From: Candidatus Schekmanbacteria bacterium
GTDB lineage: Bacteria > CSSED10-310 > JACPHN01
NCBI GenBank assembly: GCA_016188575.1
Contig: JACPHN010000034.1
Location: 1 to 64,000, forward strand
Direction of reading: 5' to 3'
DNA: 64,000 nt
Position 1 is the first letter of the stretch. The number at the start of each line of letters is the position of its first letter. Under the pieces are notes generated by a model, which was not told where the DNA came from, ran no database searches, and worked only from the letters and a program-made list of their open reading frames with translations. Shown piece by piece: positions 44,493 through 53,448 of the stretch. The position numbers and the translations under genes are program-made.

Positions 44493-45446
44493 CTACACCA
44501 AAAATCGATCCAGCATCCGATTCACCGCGGCCACCTTCTGAGCTCCGGTCATCCCGAGCCCCCGGGCCGATATCTCATCATATCGCTCGGCGTTCCTGTT
44601 TCGGTACAGCAGGCCGATCGGGAAACAGTCGCCGCGGTCCGCGATCGCCTGCGCGCTGTTTCTGTCGCTCGGATCGTGCTCCTGGCGATTCTTGTAGATG
44701 CGCCTGACCGTATCGTTTGCGGGAATGCCGTCGCCGTGCTCCAGCAGCAGAACCAGGCTCGGGTCGCGCTGGATCGGCTCGAAGACGCTTGCCGTAAAGT
44801 GCGGGCAGCGCTGCAGAATGCGGATAAAGGCCAGTCCCGGATGGTGAAAGCCCTCGCGGATCGTCGCGTAGAGGTGGATGGGGTTCCAGTCCACGGTCTG
44901 CGCGACGAATGACGCATTGGTGATTCCCAGCGTCACGCTGAGCGGATTCAGCGGGCTCAACCAGGCGCCGTGCGGGTGCGTCATCGAATTGAACCCGCGA
45001 TGCGTCGTCGGCGATGTCTGGTTCTTGGTCAGTCCGTAGATGTTGTTGTCGAACAGCATCACGACCATCCTCATGTTGTAGCGCACGGCGTGCACCCAGT
45101 GCGCGGTGCCGATGGAGCAGTTGTCACCGTCTCCGGTGGCGACGAACATGTGCACATCGGGCCGGCGGCTGCGAATGCCGCACGCAACCGGCAAGGCGCG
45201 CCCGTGCAGCCCGTGAAAGCCGTAGGTCTTCATGTAGTGGGGAAAACGGCTCGAGCAGCCGATTCCGGAGACGACCACAGTCTTCTCCGGCGGCAACTGC
45301 TCGTCCCGGCAGAGCCGCTGCACGGCGCTGAGCACGGCATGGTCGCCGCACCCGGGGCACCAGCGCGCGATCGCCCCTTCGTAGTCTTCGAGAAAAAAAT
45401 GTCGCGGGCGCTCTTCTTCTGCCCAGTCGTCCTTCAATCCAAACAT
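44493..45446 (-). CDS. korB: 2-oxoacid:ferredoxin oxidoreductase beta subunit
   Basis: A 317-residue TPP-binding beta subunit. It has the [4Fe-4S] cysteines of the family, WCPGCGDHAVL and GIGCSSRFPHYM, then the TPP motif GDGDNCSIGTAHWVHAVRYN and NNIYGLTKNQTSPTT. With KorA it oxidatively decarboxylates a 2-oxoacid (probably 2-oxoglutarate) to acyl-CoA and reduces ferredoxin. Substrate choice cannot be read from the sequence with certainty. It begins five bases after the korA stop. The C-terminal ~70 residues (IYKNRQEHDPSDRNSAQAIADRG) are usual for longer KorB. The gene is intact. Confidence 0.9.
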   Translation of the reverse strand: MFGLKDDWAEEERPRHFFLEDYEGAIARWCPGCGDHAVLSAVQRLCRDEQLPPEKTVVVSGIGCSSRFPHYMKTYGFHGLHGRALPVACGIRSRRPDVHMFVATGDGDNCSIGTAHWVHAVRYNMRMVVMLFDNNIYGLTKNQTSPTTHRGFNSMTHPHGAWLSPLNPLSVTLGITNASFVAQTVDWNPIHLYATIREGFHHPGLAFIRILQRCPHFTASVFEPIQRDPSLVLLLEHGDGIPANDTVRRIYKNRQEHDPSDRNSAQAIADRGDCFPIGLLYRNRNAERYDEISARGLGMTGAQKVAAVNRMLDRFLV

Positions 45447-45450
45447 GGTG

Positions 45451-47358
45451 CTACCCTTTCAAGGCCGTGAGTTGCTGGCGCAAAGCTTCCTCGATCTGAC
45501 CCGGTTGCAACGGACCTCCGGGGACGCGCGACCAACTGGTAAGGTCGCACAGCGTCTGGGCCCGCAGCATCCAGGCGAGCTGCGCAAATCGAGGCGCATC
45601 ACACCGCAGGGTGGGATCCTGGGGATCGTCACCGTAGTTGATCTCGACGGTCATGACTTTGCGGAAGCGCTGAAAGATCTCCTTTAGACCCGGCTCCAGC
45701 GGCGACAGGAAGCGCAGGTGCACGTAGGACACCTTTTCTCCTTCCCGGCGCAAGCGCATCACCGCCTCGTCGATAGCTCCGAGTGTAGAGCCCCAGGTGA
45801 CGGCGAGGAGGTCGCCCTCCGGGTCGCCCACGACGCGGGCTGGCTTGAGCGTGCGCTGCAGTGCGGCGAGCTTCCGGCTGCGGGCCGCCATGGTCCGCTG
45901 GTTGGTTGCTGATTCGTACGCAACCTTGCTGTCTTCGTCGTGAGCCAGCCCGGTGAGCACGTAGTTTCCGCCGCGCTGGCCCGGGATCGGTCGCGCCGAA
46001 AGCCCGGTTTGCGGATCCCAGTCGTACGGCTTGGTCGTCGTGTCCCAGGGAGATTGATCGATGGGCGGAGCCATCCAGCTCTCGGTCACCTCCGGCTTGG
46101 GAAACGGCTGCACGCCGGTGGCGAGGTTGGCGTCCGAAAGCACGATCACGGGGCCGCGAAAGGTCTCCGCGAGCTTGCGAGCGGTCACCATGAAGTGAAA
46201 GCACTCCTCGATCGTGGCGGGAGCGAGGATGATCTTCGGCGCGTCACCCGGAGAAGCGAACATGGAAGCGAGCAAGTCGCCTTGCTCGACTTTCGTCGGC
46301 AGCCCCGTCGACGGCCCGCCGCGCTGCACGACCACGACTACGAGCGGTATTTCGGCCATGACCGCCAGTCCCAGGAACTCCGTCTTCAACGCGAAGCCCG
46401 GTCCCGAGGTGATCGTGACCGCGGTCTTTCCCGCGTAGGAAGCGCCGATCGCGAAGCCGATCGCGGCGATTTCATCCTCCGCCTGATGGAGAAAGCCGCC
46501 GATTTCCTGCATCGTCCCGGCGAGAAAATGCGAAGCCGACGTGGCCGGAGTAATCGGGTACATGGCGCAGACTTCCATACCGGCGGCCATACAGCCCATG
46601 GCGATGGCCTGATTGCCGTTCATGACGACCTTTTCGTGCGTCTCCGGCTGCGGCGGAACGTCGAAGTGGTAGTCGAGGTTGGTCTGCGCCCAGCCAAAGC
46701 CGGATTCGAGCAGGCGATAGTTGCTCTCGACGATCTTGGCGCCCTTCTTGCCAAAGCGGCGGGCGATTTCCTTCTTTGGGAGCTCGAGGTCGCGGCTGTA
46801 GAGTGCGCAGAGAAAGCCGACGACCCACATGTTCTTGCCCTTGCGCGCGTCGCTGACGTGCTTGAGGCATTCGGCGTCGATGGGAATTTCGCGCACGACG
46901 TAGCCGCGCTGGCGAAAATCGGCGAGGGCGGTGGCGTAGGCTTCCTGGATCTCTGCTTGCGGGTCGCTGGCCCACTTGTTGTCCAAGAAGATGAGAGTTC
47001 CCGGGCGGAAAGCGCCCTGGTCGATGCGGCTGTAGAGGACCTGCTCGTTGAACCCGACGACCACGTCTGCCGTGTCGCCGGCGTTACTGACGTCACCATG
47101 GCCGAGCCGGATCCGAATGCCGCTCGCGCCGGCGCGCGAGCGCGCCGGGGGCTCAATTTCCGCGGGTATGATCTCCACGGTCCAGACGCCATTGCCCATC
47201 TTCGCACTGAGCGTACCGAACATCTGCCCGGCGGTCTGCGCTCCCTCGCCGGAGTCGCTGACGATCTCGACAACGTGCTGCATCAATCGTTGGACGTGGG
47301 GTGCGTCCGCCTCGGTTCCAGCAGGCGTCTCCTCCGCTTCAGTCCACAACGCTTCCAT
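45451..47358 (-). CDS. korA: 2-oxoacid:ferredoxin oxidoreductase, fused gamma-alpha subunit
   Basis: A 635-residue fusion. The gamma (CoA-binding) domain covers residues ~25-215, with [22 protein letters not shown] and [16 protein letters not shown]. The alpha domain follows from ~245, with [36 protein letters not shown] and [38 protein letters not shown]-like sequence, the known pyrimidine-binding core. This KorA layout is shared with aerobic actinobacteria and deltaproteobacteria, so the enzyme may function without strict anaerobiosis. It is the first gene of the leftward operon korA-korB-giant 2-giant 1-membrane protein; all gaps are 34 bases or less, or overlap. Upstream lies a copy of the dispersed repeat. 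Confidence 0.9.
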   Translation of the reverse strand: [635 protein letters not shown]

Positions 47359-47490
47359 AACTACACCATCCTGGAATCTTCAAGATCGGTCACCGCGAAC
47401 GGGCGGCCGAAAAGCCGTAAGTAACCGGCGCCCCATTGTACTCCCGTTGTCCACGCGCGGCTACCGCCTGAAACCACCGCCTCCTCCGCC

Positions 47491-47563
47491 CTCCTCCGTC
47501 CCTCCTACCGCTTGCGGGGGGAGGGTCGGGGTCGGGGGCTTCGTGGCGCCCTTTCAGCTCAGC
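47491..47563 (+). repeat. Dispersed GC-rich hairpin repeat, copy 3
   Basis: CTCCTCCGTCCCTCC, then CCGCTTGCGGGGGGAGG, GGGGTCGGGGGCTTCGTGGCGCC and CAGCTC in the same order as copies 1, 2 and 4. It lies in the 254-base gap between korA and the MFS gene, where promoter signals for the korA operon must also be. Confidence 0.65.
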
Positions 47564-47612
47564 CGTGCACCCGAACTGGCGCTGGCTTCAGGAAACTCGG
47601 GCGTCTTGCCAA

Positions 47613-48836
47613 TCACACCGACGGCGCCGGATCCGCCTTGGGGAGCCGGCGCTCGACGCGATAGAAGAGCACAGGAAGGAAGGCGCACAGCGAGATGGAG
47701 ACCAGAGCCAGGCGATCCATATGAACGAGCTTGCGGTCCCCCCCGACGGCAAGCACGTGAGTCGAAAGGATGGCGCCTGTCGAGGTCGAGAGATGCTGCA
47801 CCGTCGATTGCAGCGACAGGAAGCGAGCGCGCTCGGCGGGGCCGGGCACCTTTGAGGTGAGCGTCGTATGCGCGACGTTCCGAAAGGCGCTCGACAGCAT
47901 GAAGAGAACGAAGATGACAGGTGCGGGGATCAGCGGCGGAAAGATGCCGAAACCGGCATAGATCGTCGCCATCAGCACGCAGGCGCCCGCGGTTCCGACT
48001 TTGGTGGCGCCGTAGCGATCGACCAGGCCGCCGGCCTTACGCAACGAGGCGAAGCTGGCAATTCCGCCGCCCAGATAGAGGAGCCCGAGGTGCTCGCGCG
48101 GAAACCCGAGATTTTCCTGCACGTAGGCGGAGATGTTAGGGATGATGAGAAAGACGGAGCAGAGCGTGAACGCCGTCATCGCGAACGAGGAGCGCACCAG
48201 CGGCGCGCGCAGCAGCGAAACCATGCCGCGGACGCCCGGGCCGCCGGCGCCCGGCGCGGCCAGATGATCGCGCAGCGAGGGGAGCACACGCGCCGCGAAA
48301 AGCACCGTGACGGCGCCGAGGAAGGCAGTGCCCACAAACGGCGCGCGCCACCCCGCCAGACGAGCCGCTTCGAGACCCACCGGCACGCCCAGCACCGCCG
48401 CCACGGAGAACGCCATCATGATCGTCCCGATGGCTCGCCCCCGCCGCCCTGCCGGCACCACGTCGGCGACAATCGCATACGACAGAGCTGTGGCCGGGCC
48501 GCCGAACGCACCCGCCAGCACCCGTGCCAGGAGCAGCGACAGCTTTCCGGTGGCCAGCGCTGCCGCGGCCGTGGCCACGGAGAGTCCAATCAACGCGCAC
48601 AGCACCGCTTTCTTTCGATCGAATCGCTCGAGCACGAGCGAGCCGATCACGCCGGCGATCGCCGCCGCCAGCGTGTAGCTGCCCGCAAGCAGCCCGAGGT
48701 CGGAGGTCGGGATGCCCAGCGCCTCGCAAAAGTCCGGCCCCAGCGGCATGACCATCACGAAATCGAGGATATTGACGAACTGTATGCAGGCGACGGCCAT
48801 CACGACCGCCCGTTCCGGCGGCGGAGCCTGGTCCAC
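47613..48836 (-). CDS. Major facilitator superfamily transporter
   Basis: A 407-residue membrane transporter with twelve predicted helices. The MFS loop 2-3 signature appears as GSLVLERFDRKKAVLCALIGLS, and the TM4-TM5 part reads LARVLAGAFGGPATALSYAIVADVVPAGRRGRAIGTIMMAFSVAAVLGVPVG, which is strongly like drug or sugar efflux permeases of the DHA1 (AraJ/YdhP) group. The substrate is unknown. It stands alone in the leftward direction, between a repeat-filled gap and the CBM9-like gene 44 bases upstream, which may share its message. Confidence 0.9.
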   Translation of the reverse strand: MDQAPPPERAVVMAVACIQFVNILDFVMVMPLGPDFCEALGIPTSDLGLLAGSYTLAAAIAGVIGSLVLERFDRKKAVLCALIGLSVATAAAALATGKLSLLLARVLAGAFGGPATALSYAIVADVVPAGRRGRAIGTIMMAFSVAAVLGVPVGLEAARLAGWRAPFVGTAFLGAVTVLFAARVLPSLRDHLAAPGAGGPGVRGMVSLLRAPLVRSSFAMTAFTLCSVFLIIPNISAYVQENLGFPREHLGLLYLGGGIASFASLRKAGGLVDRYGATKVGTAGACVLMATIYAGFGIFPPLIPAPVIFVLFMLSSAFRNVAHTTLTSKVPGPAERARFLSLQSTVQHLSTSTGAILSTHVLAVGGDRKLVHMDRLALVSISLCAFLPVLFYRVERRLPKADPAPSV

Positions 48837-48879
48837 GGTGTTTCTCCCGGCTGGTGATTGATCGGCGGATACCGCCTCC

Positions 48880-50478
48880 TCAGGAGCCCGCTGGCGCCGG
48901 CTCTACCGCGACGCACGTGCCCGACCCGGCATCCCACCGATGAGTTGCCGTAAACACCTGCGCGGGCTTGTCCGACTCGGCGTAGGACGTGACGGATCCT
49001 TTTAGCGTTACCTCGGACAGGTCGGCGGCCCACGACAATTCGATGCCGTCGATGAAGAGATTCATCGCCCCGGACACATCCTCCACGGGAGATTGGTCCA
49101 TGATCCGGTCGGCGCACTCCAACTTGAACGCGCCGTCGCCGGCGATGCTTACGAGCTCGTAGCGCAGGAGCCGACAGACGCCGCACATCCCCGCCCCGAG
49201 CAGCGACGCCGGGCCGTCGTACACGACCAGCGCCAGCGCTCCGTGCGCCGCCGGCACCGCCGCCCGCACCGCCGACGAGATCCCTTGCGCGTAGCTCGAC
49301 AGCAGGTGGTCGCCCCGAAACGCCATCAGCGAGCGCGCCGTGCCCGCGTAGCTCACCTCCGTCGGCACCGTATACACCGCGATGTCGCCGAAGCGGACGA
49401 CTTCCTCGAGCTCGCCCGGCGCCGACGCAATCCGGAGCTTGACGATGGAAGGGCTCGGACTGCTCGGCTCGTACTGATAGCCCACCCCGAGATTTTGCAG
49501 CGCGAAGAGCTGTTCGAGGGCTGCGCTGCCTGGATAGTAAAAGACGCTACCGATGGCGCCGCCGTCCCCATGCAACAGCCGCGCCGCAACCGGTGGACGG
49601 GTATCGGGGGCCAGAGGGTCCGGCAGCGTCACCGCGTCGAACGTGCCAGGGTCGCCGAACTTGCGGTCCTGCCGCGACGAAAAGAACTTCTCCTGCGCGT
49701 TGGACCCGGTGTCGTTATCCGCGATATCGATCAGCACGCGCGCTGTGGCGAGCGGCCAGGTCCCTGTCGCGGGGAAGTCCTCACGGCCGATCAGCACCTC
49801 GAACGTGTACCCCTCCGCGCCGGGCACGACGCTGGACCGCGAATGCGGGCAGCACGGCGCGGCATCCGGAAACAGGTTGCTTGCGACCGCGGCGTAGTAC
49901 TCGTGGATGCCGGCGGCACCGATGCCGTACTGGCGCACGAACAGGCGGCTCAATAGCGCGCGGCGGCGCACCTGGTCGGCGTGCCACGCCCGGCAGGCGG
50001 CCGGTTCCGACAGATTGGTGTCCTCGTTGTCCGTGCACGCCTCGGGAGTTTCGAGCGCGACCTCGCCGAACTGGTTCGCGAAGCCGATCGGCGGAAACGC
50101 GGGCGGCGGAAACGCCAGCCACACCTCGGGATGGTCCGAGGCGATGAGCTCGTCCGGGGAATTCGCGAGGTGAAGCGCATCGTCGATTACCCGCCCCGCA
50201 ACCACGAACCCCTCGTCCGTGAAACGCGCCCACACGGTAGCAGAAAAATCAGCGCTGTCCGTGGCCCGCTGCTTGCCTGCCACCTGATTCTCCGGGCCGA
50301 GATGCAGCGACGGCGGAAGCGACTGCCATTCCGAGATCTCGCCGTCCACCTTTGGGAGCACCGCACCCGTGACCAGGTCCACTACGGCGCTGGCCGCCAG
50401 GCAGCACGGAATCCGGCTGGCGACGGTGAGGATGAGCAAGGCGACGGCAAGGCGGCACGTTGGTGGCGACACAATCAC
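48880..50478 (-). CDS. Secreted protein with CBM9/DOMON-like domain
   Basis: A ~533-residue exported protein. The signal peptide is RLAVALLILTVASRIPCCLAAS. Then comes a CBM9-like beta-sandwich (LPKVDGEISEWQSLPPSLHLG; VWARFTDEGFVVAGRVIDD; SDHPEVWLAF), a fold that binds sugars or haem. The rest (~250 residues) has no recognised domain; cysteine pairs such as CGVCRLLRYELVSI occur. The start is uncertain: GTG at 50478 gives a short N-region before the signal, while an upstream start in the same frame would run through a repeat. It is divergent from the DtxR-type regulator gene, but the ~290-base gap holds a repeat copy. Confidence 0.62.
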   Translation of the reverse strand: MIVSPPTCRLAVALLILTVASRIPCCLAASAVVDLVTGAVLPKVDGEISEWQSLPPSLHLGPENQVAGKQRATDSADFSATVWARFTDEGFVVAGRVIDDALHLANSPDELIASDHPEVWLAFPPPAFPPIGFANQFGEVALETPEACTDNEDTNLSEPAACRAWHADQVRRRALLSRLFVRQYGIGAAGIHEYYAAVASNLFPDAAPCCPHSRSSVVPGAEGYTFEVLIGREDFPATGTWPLATARVLIDIADNDTGSNAQEKFFSSRQDRKFGDPGTFDAVTLPDPLAPDTRPPVAARLLHGDGGAIGSVFYYPGSAALEQLFALQNLGVGYQYEPSSPSPSIVKLRIASAPGELEEVVRFGDIAVYTVPTEVSYAGTARSLMAFRGDHLLSSYAQGISSAVRAAVPAAHGALALVVYDGPASLLGAGMCGVCRLLRYELVSIAGDGAFKLECADRIMDQSPVEDVSGAMNLFIDGIELSWAADLSEVTLKGSVTSYAESDKPAQVFTATHRWDAGSGTCVAVEPAPAGS

Positions 50479-50567
50479 GGATGGTAGGCGCTTTCTCGAG
50501 ATGATCGTCGATGGTTTGTTTCGCGGCGCGGCGGTACTGATCAGGATACCATCGGCGAAACGAGCGC

Positions 50568-50604
50568 CGCACCGGGGGGCGGGACGGAGGGGGGCACTGT
50601 CGCG
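50568..50604 (-). repeat. Dispersed GC-rich hairpin repeat, partial copy
   Basis: On the minus strand GCGACAGTGCCCCCCTCCGTCCCGCCCC. The same left flank (GCGACAG-GCGCCCCCCTCCGT) precedes copy 4 at 62876 and, slightly altered, copy 2. Only the left part of the element is present. It lies between the divergent CBM9-like and DtxR-like genes. Confidence 0.55.
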
Positions 50605-50768
50605 CCGGCGGTGATTGGGCGGTGGATCCCGGGAAGGCGCGCGGACTTGATCTGCCGGCCAGCGCAAGCTACAGTGCTCCGCACGGCCGCCTCGCCTGTG
50701 GGCGCGTCGCCCGCCGCCCGCCGCGCGGCGCTCCCGACTCCGAGAACGAGGCTCAGTGGACGCGTTTC

Positions 50769-51473
50769 ATGCCGACGAGCACCGTGGAAGACTATCTCAA
50801 GCAGATATTCCTGGCCCAGCAGGCGCGGGTCGACCAACCGGTTCCCACGAGCCGCATCGCGGCCAGCCTCAATGTCTCGCAGGCCTCGGCCACGACCATG
50901 GTCAAGGCCCTCGCGCAGGCCGGCCTGGTGCGCTACCGCCGCTATGCCGGCGCGCTGCTCACGACCGCCGGCCGCGATGTCGCCACCGGGGTGCTGCGGC
51001 GACACCGAATCGTCGAGCTCTTCCTCGTGCGCGTCATGGGCATGAGCTGGAGCGAGGTTCATCAGGACGCGGAGCTGCTCGAGCACGTTATCTCCGATCG
51101 GCTGCTCGCGCGCATCGATGCCATGCTCGGGCACCCCTCCTTCGATCCGCACGGCGATCCGATTCCGACTCTCGAAGGCACCGTCCCGAGCCCACACAGC
51201 ACGTGCCTGCTGGAATGTGTTCCCGGCCAGGTAGCGGTGATCGCCCGCGTGCTCGATCAAAGGGCGGACTTTCTGCGGCAACTGGAGCTCCAGCGCCTGT
51301 TTCCGGGCACCCCCATCCGCGTCCAGGCGCGTTCCGATGCGGCGCTGACGATTGCCATAACCACCAGCAGCGCGGCTCCGGTCGAGCTGTCGTTTCGCGA
51401 TGCGGGGCGCATCATGGTGTATTCCGCGGTCCCTTCAGCACAACCTGACCGCGGCGGCGATGCCGGCCGGTAG
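50769..51473 (+). CDS. DtxR/MntR-family metal-dependent repressor
   Basis: A 234-residue transcription factor that binds DNA when loaded with Fe(II) or Mn(II). The winged helix occupies ~5-65: VEDYLKQIFLAQQ, PVPTSRIAASLNVSQASATTMVKALAQAGLVRYRRYAGALLTTAGR. The metal-binding dimerisation domain follows with RRHRIVELFLVRVMGMSWSEVHQDAELLEHVISDRL, keeping the His, Glu, and His ligands. A C-terminal FeoA/SH3-like domain follows (~150-225). I start at the ATG at 50769; the longer frame has no family similarity. It is 21 bases upstream of the acyltransferase, so these may be one operon. Its targets are not visible. Confidence 0.9.
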   Translation: MPTSTVEDYLKQIFLAQQARVDQPVPTSRIAASLNVSQASATTMVKALAQAGLVRYRRYAGALLTTAGRDVATGVLRRHRIVELFLVRVMGMSWSEVHQDAELLEHVISDRLLARIDAMLGHPSFDPHGDPIPTLEGTVPSPHSTCLLECVPGQVAVIARVLDQRADFLRQLELQRLFPGTPIRVQARSDAALTIAITTSSAAPVELSFRDAGRIMVYSAVPSAQPDRGGDAGR

Positions 51474-51494
51474 GTCACGAGGGAGGTTCACACA

Positions 51495-52349
51495 GTGAGC
51501 GGCGTTCTTCAACTCAGAGCTGCGATTCGCGATTTCCTCGTCAGCGAGGACATCGACGAAGCCGTGGACGCGATGCCCAAGAAGCTCAACGAGCTCGGTT
51601 ACGACGACTGGGGATTCTCGCCGCAGGACGCGAAGCTCCTCATGACGCTCGGCCGACAAATCTACCGGTATTTTCGCCCGGTCGTCACGGGGATCGAAAA
51701 CGTGCCCGCTGGCCGCACCTTGCTCATCTGCAACCACAGCGGTCAGCTTCCCTTCGATGGCATGGTCGTCGGCATGTCGATGGTCCTCGATGCCCGCCCG
51801 CCCCGCATCGTGCGCGCCATGGTCGAACGCTGGTTGCCGACGCTGCCGTGGATCAGCACGCTGTTCTACCGCACCGGTCAGGTGGTCGGCGATCCCGTCA
51901 ACTGCGAGCACCTGCTGCGCCAGGACAACGCGATCATCGTCTTTCCGGAAGGTGCCGCGGGCTGCGGCAAGACGATCTGGCACCGCTACGATCTCGTGCG
52001 TTTCGGGCGCGGCTTCATGCGTCTGGCGCTCAAGACCAATACGCCCATCCTGCCGGTCGGCATCGTGGGAGCGGAAGAGTCGATTCCCAGTATCTACGAT
52101 TTCAAGCCGTTGGCGCGCCTGCTGGGAATGCCCTACCTTCCGGTCACGCCGCACAGCCTGGTGCTCGGGCCGCTGGGGCTGTTGCCGCTGCCCACGCGTT
52201 TTTACCTCAACTTTGGCAAACCGATGCTGTTCGAGGGGGATCACGACGCGCCCGACGAGGTGATCAACGAAAAGGTCGAGCGGGTCAAGGATGGCATTCG
52301 TGAGATGATCGGGCACGGTCTGCGGCAGCGGAAAGGGTTGTTCAGATGA
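51495..52349 (+). CDS. PlsC-like 1-acyl-glycerol-3-phosphate acyltransferase
   Basis: A 284-residue acyltransferase of the LPLAT family, which transfers acyl chains to lysophospholipid-type acceptors at the membrane. The catalytic H-x4-D is in CNHSGQLPFDG, and the second block PEGAAGCGKTIWHRYDLVRFGRGFMRLALKTNTPILPVGIVG follows with the usual F-P-E-G. It starts at a GTG behind GAGG. Its stop overlaps the start of the next gene (ATGA), giving coupling with the epimerase-like protein. A lipid-modifying pair is inferred. Confidence 0.85.
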   Translation: MSGVLQLRAAIRDFLVSEDIDEAVDAMPKKLNELGYDDWGFSPQDAKLLMTLGRQIYRYFRPVVTGIENVPAGRTLLICNHSGQLPFDGMVVGMSMVLDARPPRIVRAMVERWLPTLPWISTLFYRTGQVVGDPVNCEHLLRQDNAIIVFPEGAAGCGKTIWHRYDLVRFGRGFMRLALKTNTPILPVGIVGAEESIPSIYDFKPLARLLGMPYLPVTPHSLVLGPLGLLPLPTRFYLNFGKPMLFEGDHDAPDEVINEKVERVKDGIREMIGHGLRQRKGLFR

Positions 52350-53299
52350 GCGCGAACGGCGAGTCGAGCGGCCGAGGAGCTCGGCCAAAGGTCATGATCA
52401 CCGGGATGTGCGGCGGCCTGGCGAGGCTCGTCGCGGCGCGGCTGGAAGCGGACTACCAGGTCATCGGCGTCGATCCGCGGCCGCGCTCGCCCCACATTCC
52501 GCCCCAGCTCGCGTTCGTCCGCGCGGACTACGCCAAAAGCCGCATGCTGGACGTGTTTCGCCAGCACGAGCTCGAAGGGGTGATTCACATTGGCCGGCGC
52601 GGCGTCACCAGCGAGAATGCGTACGTGCGGTTCGACCAGAACGTCATCGGGACGGCCAAGATTCTCGAGGCGTGCGCGCGCCACGGCGTGCGCAAGGTAG
52701 TCGTGCTGTCGAGCTTTCACGTCTACGGCGCCCACCCATTTAACCCCACGCCGATCACCGAGGACCAGCCGCTGCGCGCCAGCCAGTCGATTCCGGAGCT
52801 TGCCGACGCGGTCCAGCTCGACAATACCGCGAGCACCTGGATGTGGCAGAATCGGGACGTGCGCACCGCCATACTGCGCCCGGTCAATATCCTGGGGCCG
52901 AGCCTGAGCAACGCGATGTGCCGCTTCTTTCGCAGCCCGGTGCTGCCCTACCTCGCGGGCTTTGACCCGATGATGCAGTTCATCCACGAGGAGGACATGG
53001 CGCAGGCCATCGAGCAGGCGTATCGCCACGACCTGCGGGGCATCTTCAACGTCGCGGGCGGGTCGACGGTGCCGTTCACGCTCGCGCTGGCTCTGCTCGG
53101 CGGTCTCCGGGTCCCGGTGCCGCATCTGTTTGCGTTTCCGCTGGTGGGCGCGCTGGCGAGCCTGCACGTGACATTTCCCGCGCACCTCATGGACTTCTTT
53201 CGCTACCCCTGCGTGCTGTCGGACGAGGCGTTCCGCGCCGCGACGCGCTACGCGCCGACGCGCGACACCAGCACGACGCTGCGCAGCGTCAGGCGTTAG
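52346..53299 (+). CDS. NAD-dependent epimerase/SDR-like protein lacking YxxxK
   Basis: A 317-residue protein with an extended SDR Rossmann fold. The nucleotide-binding turn is TGMCGGLARLVAARL, a variant of TGxxGxxG. Then come VIHIGRRG, FDQNVIGTAKILEACARHGVRKVVVLSSFHVYG, and TAILRPVNILGPSL. The catalytic Tyr-x3-Lys expected around residue 155 is not there (the region reads AVQLDNTASTWMW), so it may bind NAD(P) or a lipid-sugar without the normal reaction. It overlaps the acyltransferase stop. Two hydrophobic segments near the end (HLFAFPLVGALASLHVTF) suggest membrane contact. Confidence 0.75.
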   Translation: MSANGESSGRGARPKVMITGMCGGLARLVAARLEADYQVIGVDPRPRSPHIPPQLAFVRADYAKSRMLDVFRQHELEGVIHIGRRGVTSENAYVRFDQNVIGTAKILEACARHGVRKVVVLSSFHVYGAHPFNPTPITEDQPLRASQSIPELADAVQLDNTASTWMWQNRDVRTAILRPVNILGPSLSNAMCRFFRSPVLPYLAGFDPMMQFIHEEDMAQAIEQAYRHDLRGIFNVAGGSTVPFTLALALLGGLRVPVPHLFAFPLVGALASLHVTFPAHLMDFFRYPCVLSDEAFRAATRYAPTRDTSTTLRSVRR

Positions 53300-53397
53300 C
53301 GCGAAGAGGCGGTCCGTCTACCCCCGGCGTGAGGCCGAGGGCGATGCGCCCTCCGACCTGACCCTCGCCTGCCGGGGGGGGGCGGTGAACAAATAGC

Positions 53398-53426
53398 TTG
53401 ACACGGATTTTACCGGCGACTATATG
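53398..53426 (+). promoter_or_regulatory. Sigma-70-type promoter of the FHA gene
   Basis: TTGACA (53398-53403) and TATATG (53421-53426) are separated by exactly 17 bases. Nine G (53374-53382) precede the -35 by 15 bases. Transcription should begin near 53433, leaving only about 15 bases of leader before the ATG at 53449. The SD GGAGG (53436-53440) lies right at the new 5' end. Confidence 0.6.
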
Positions 53427-53448
53427 ACGTGACATGGAGGCGTTTCTG

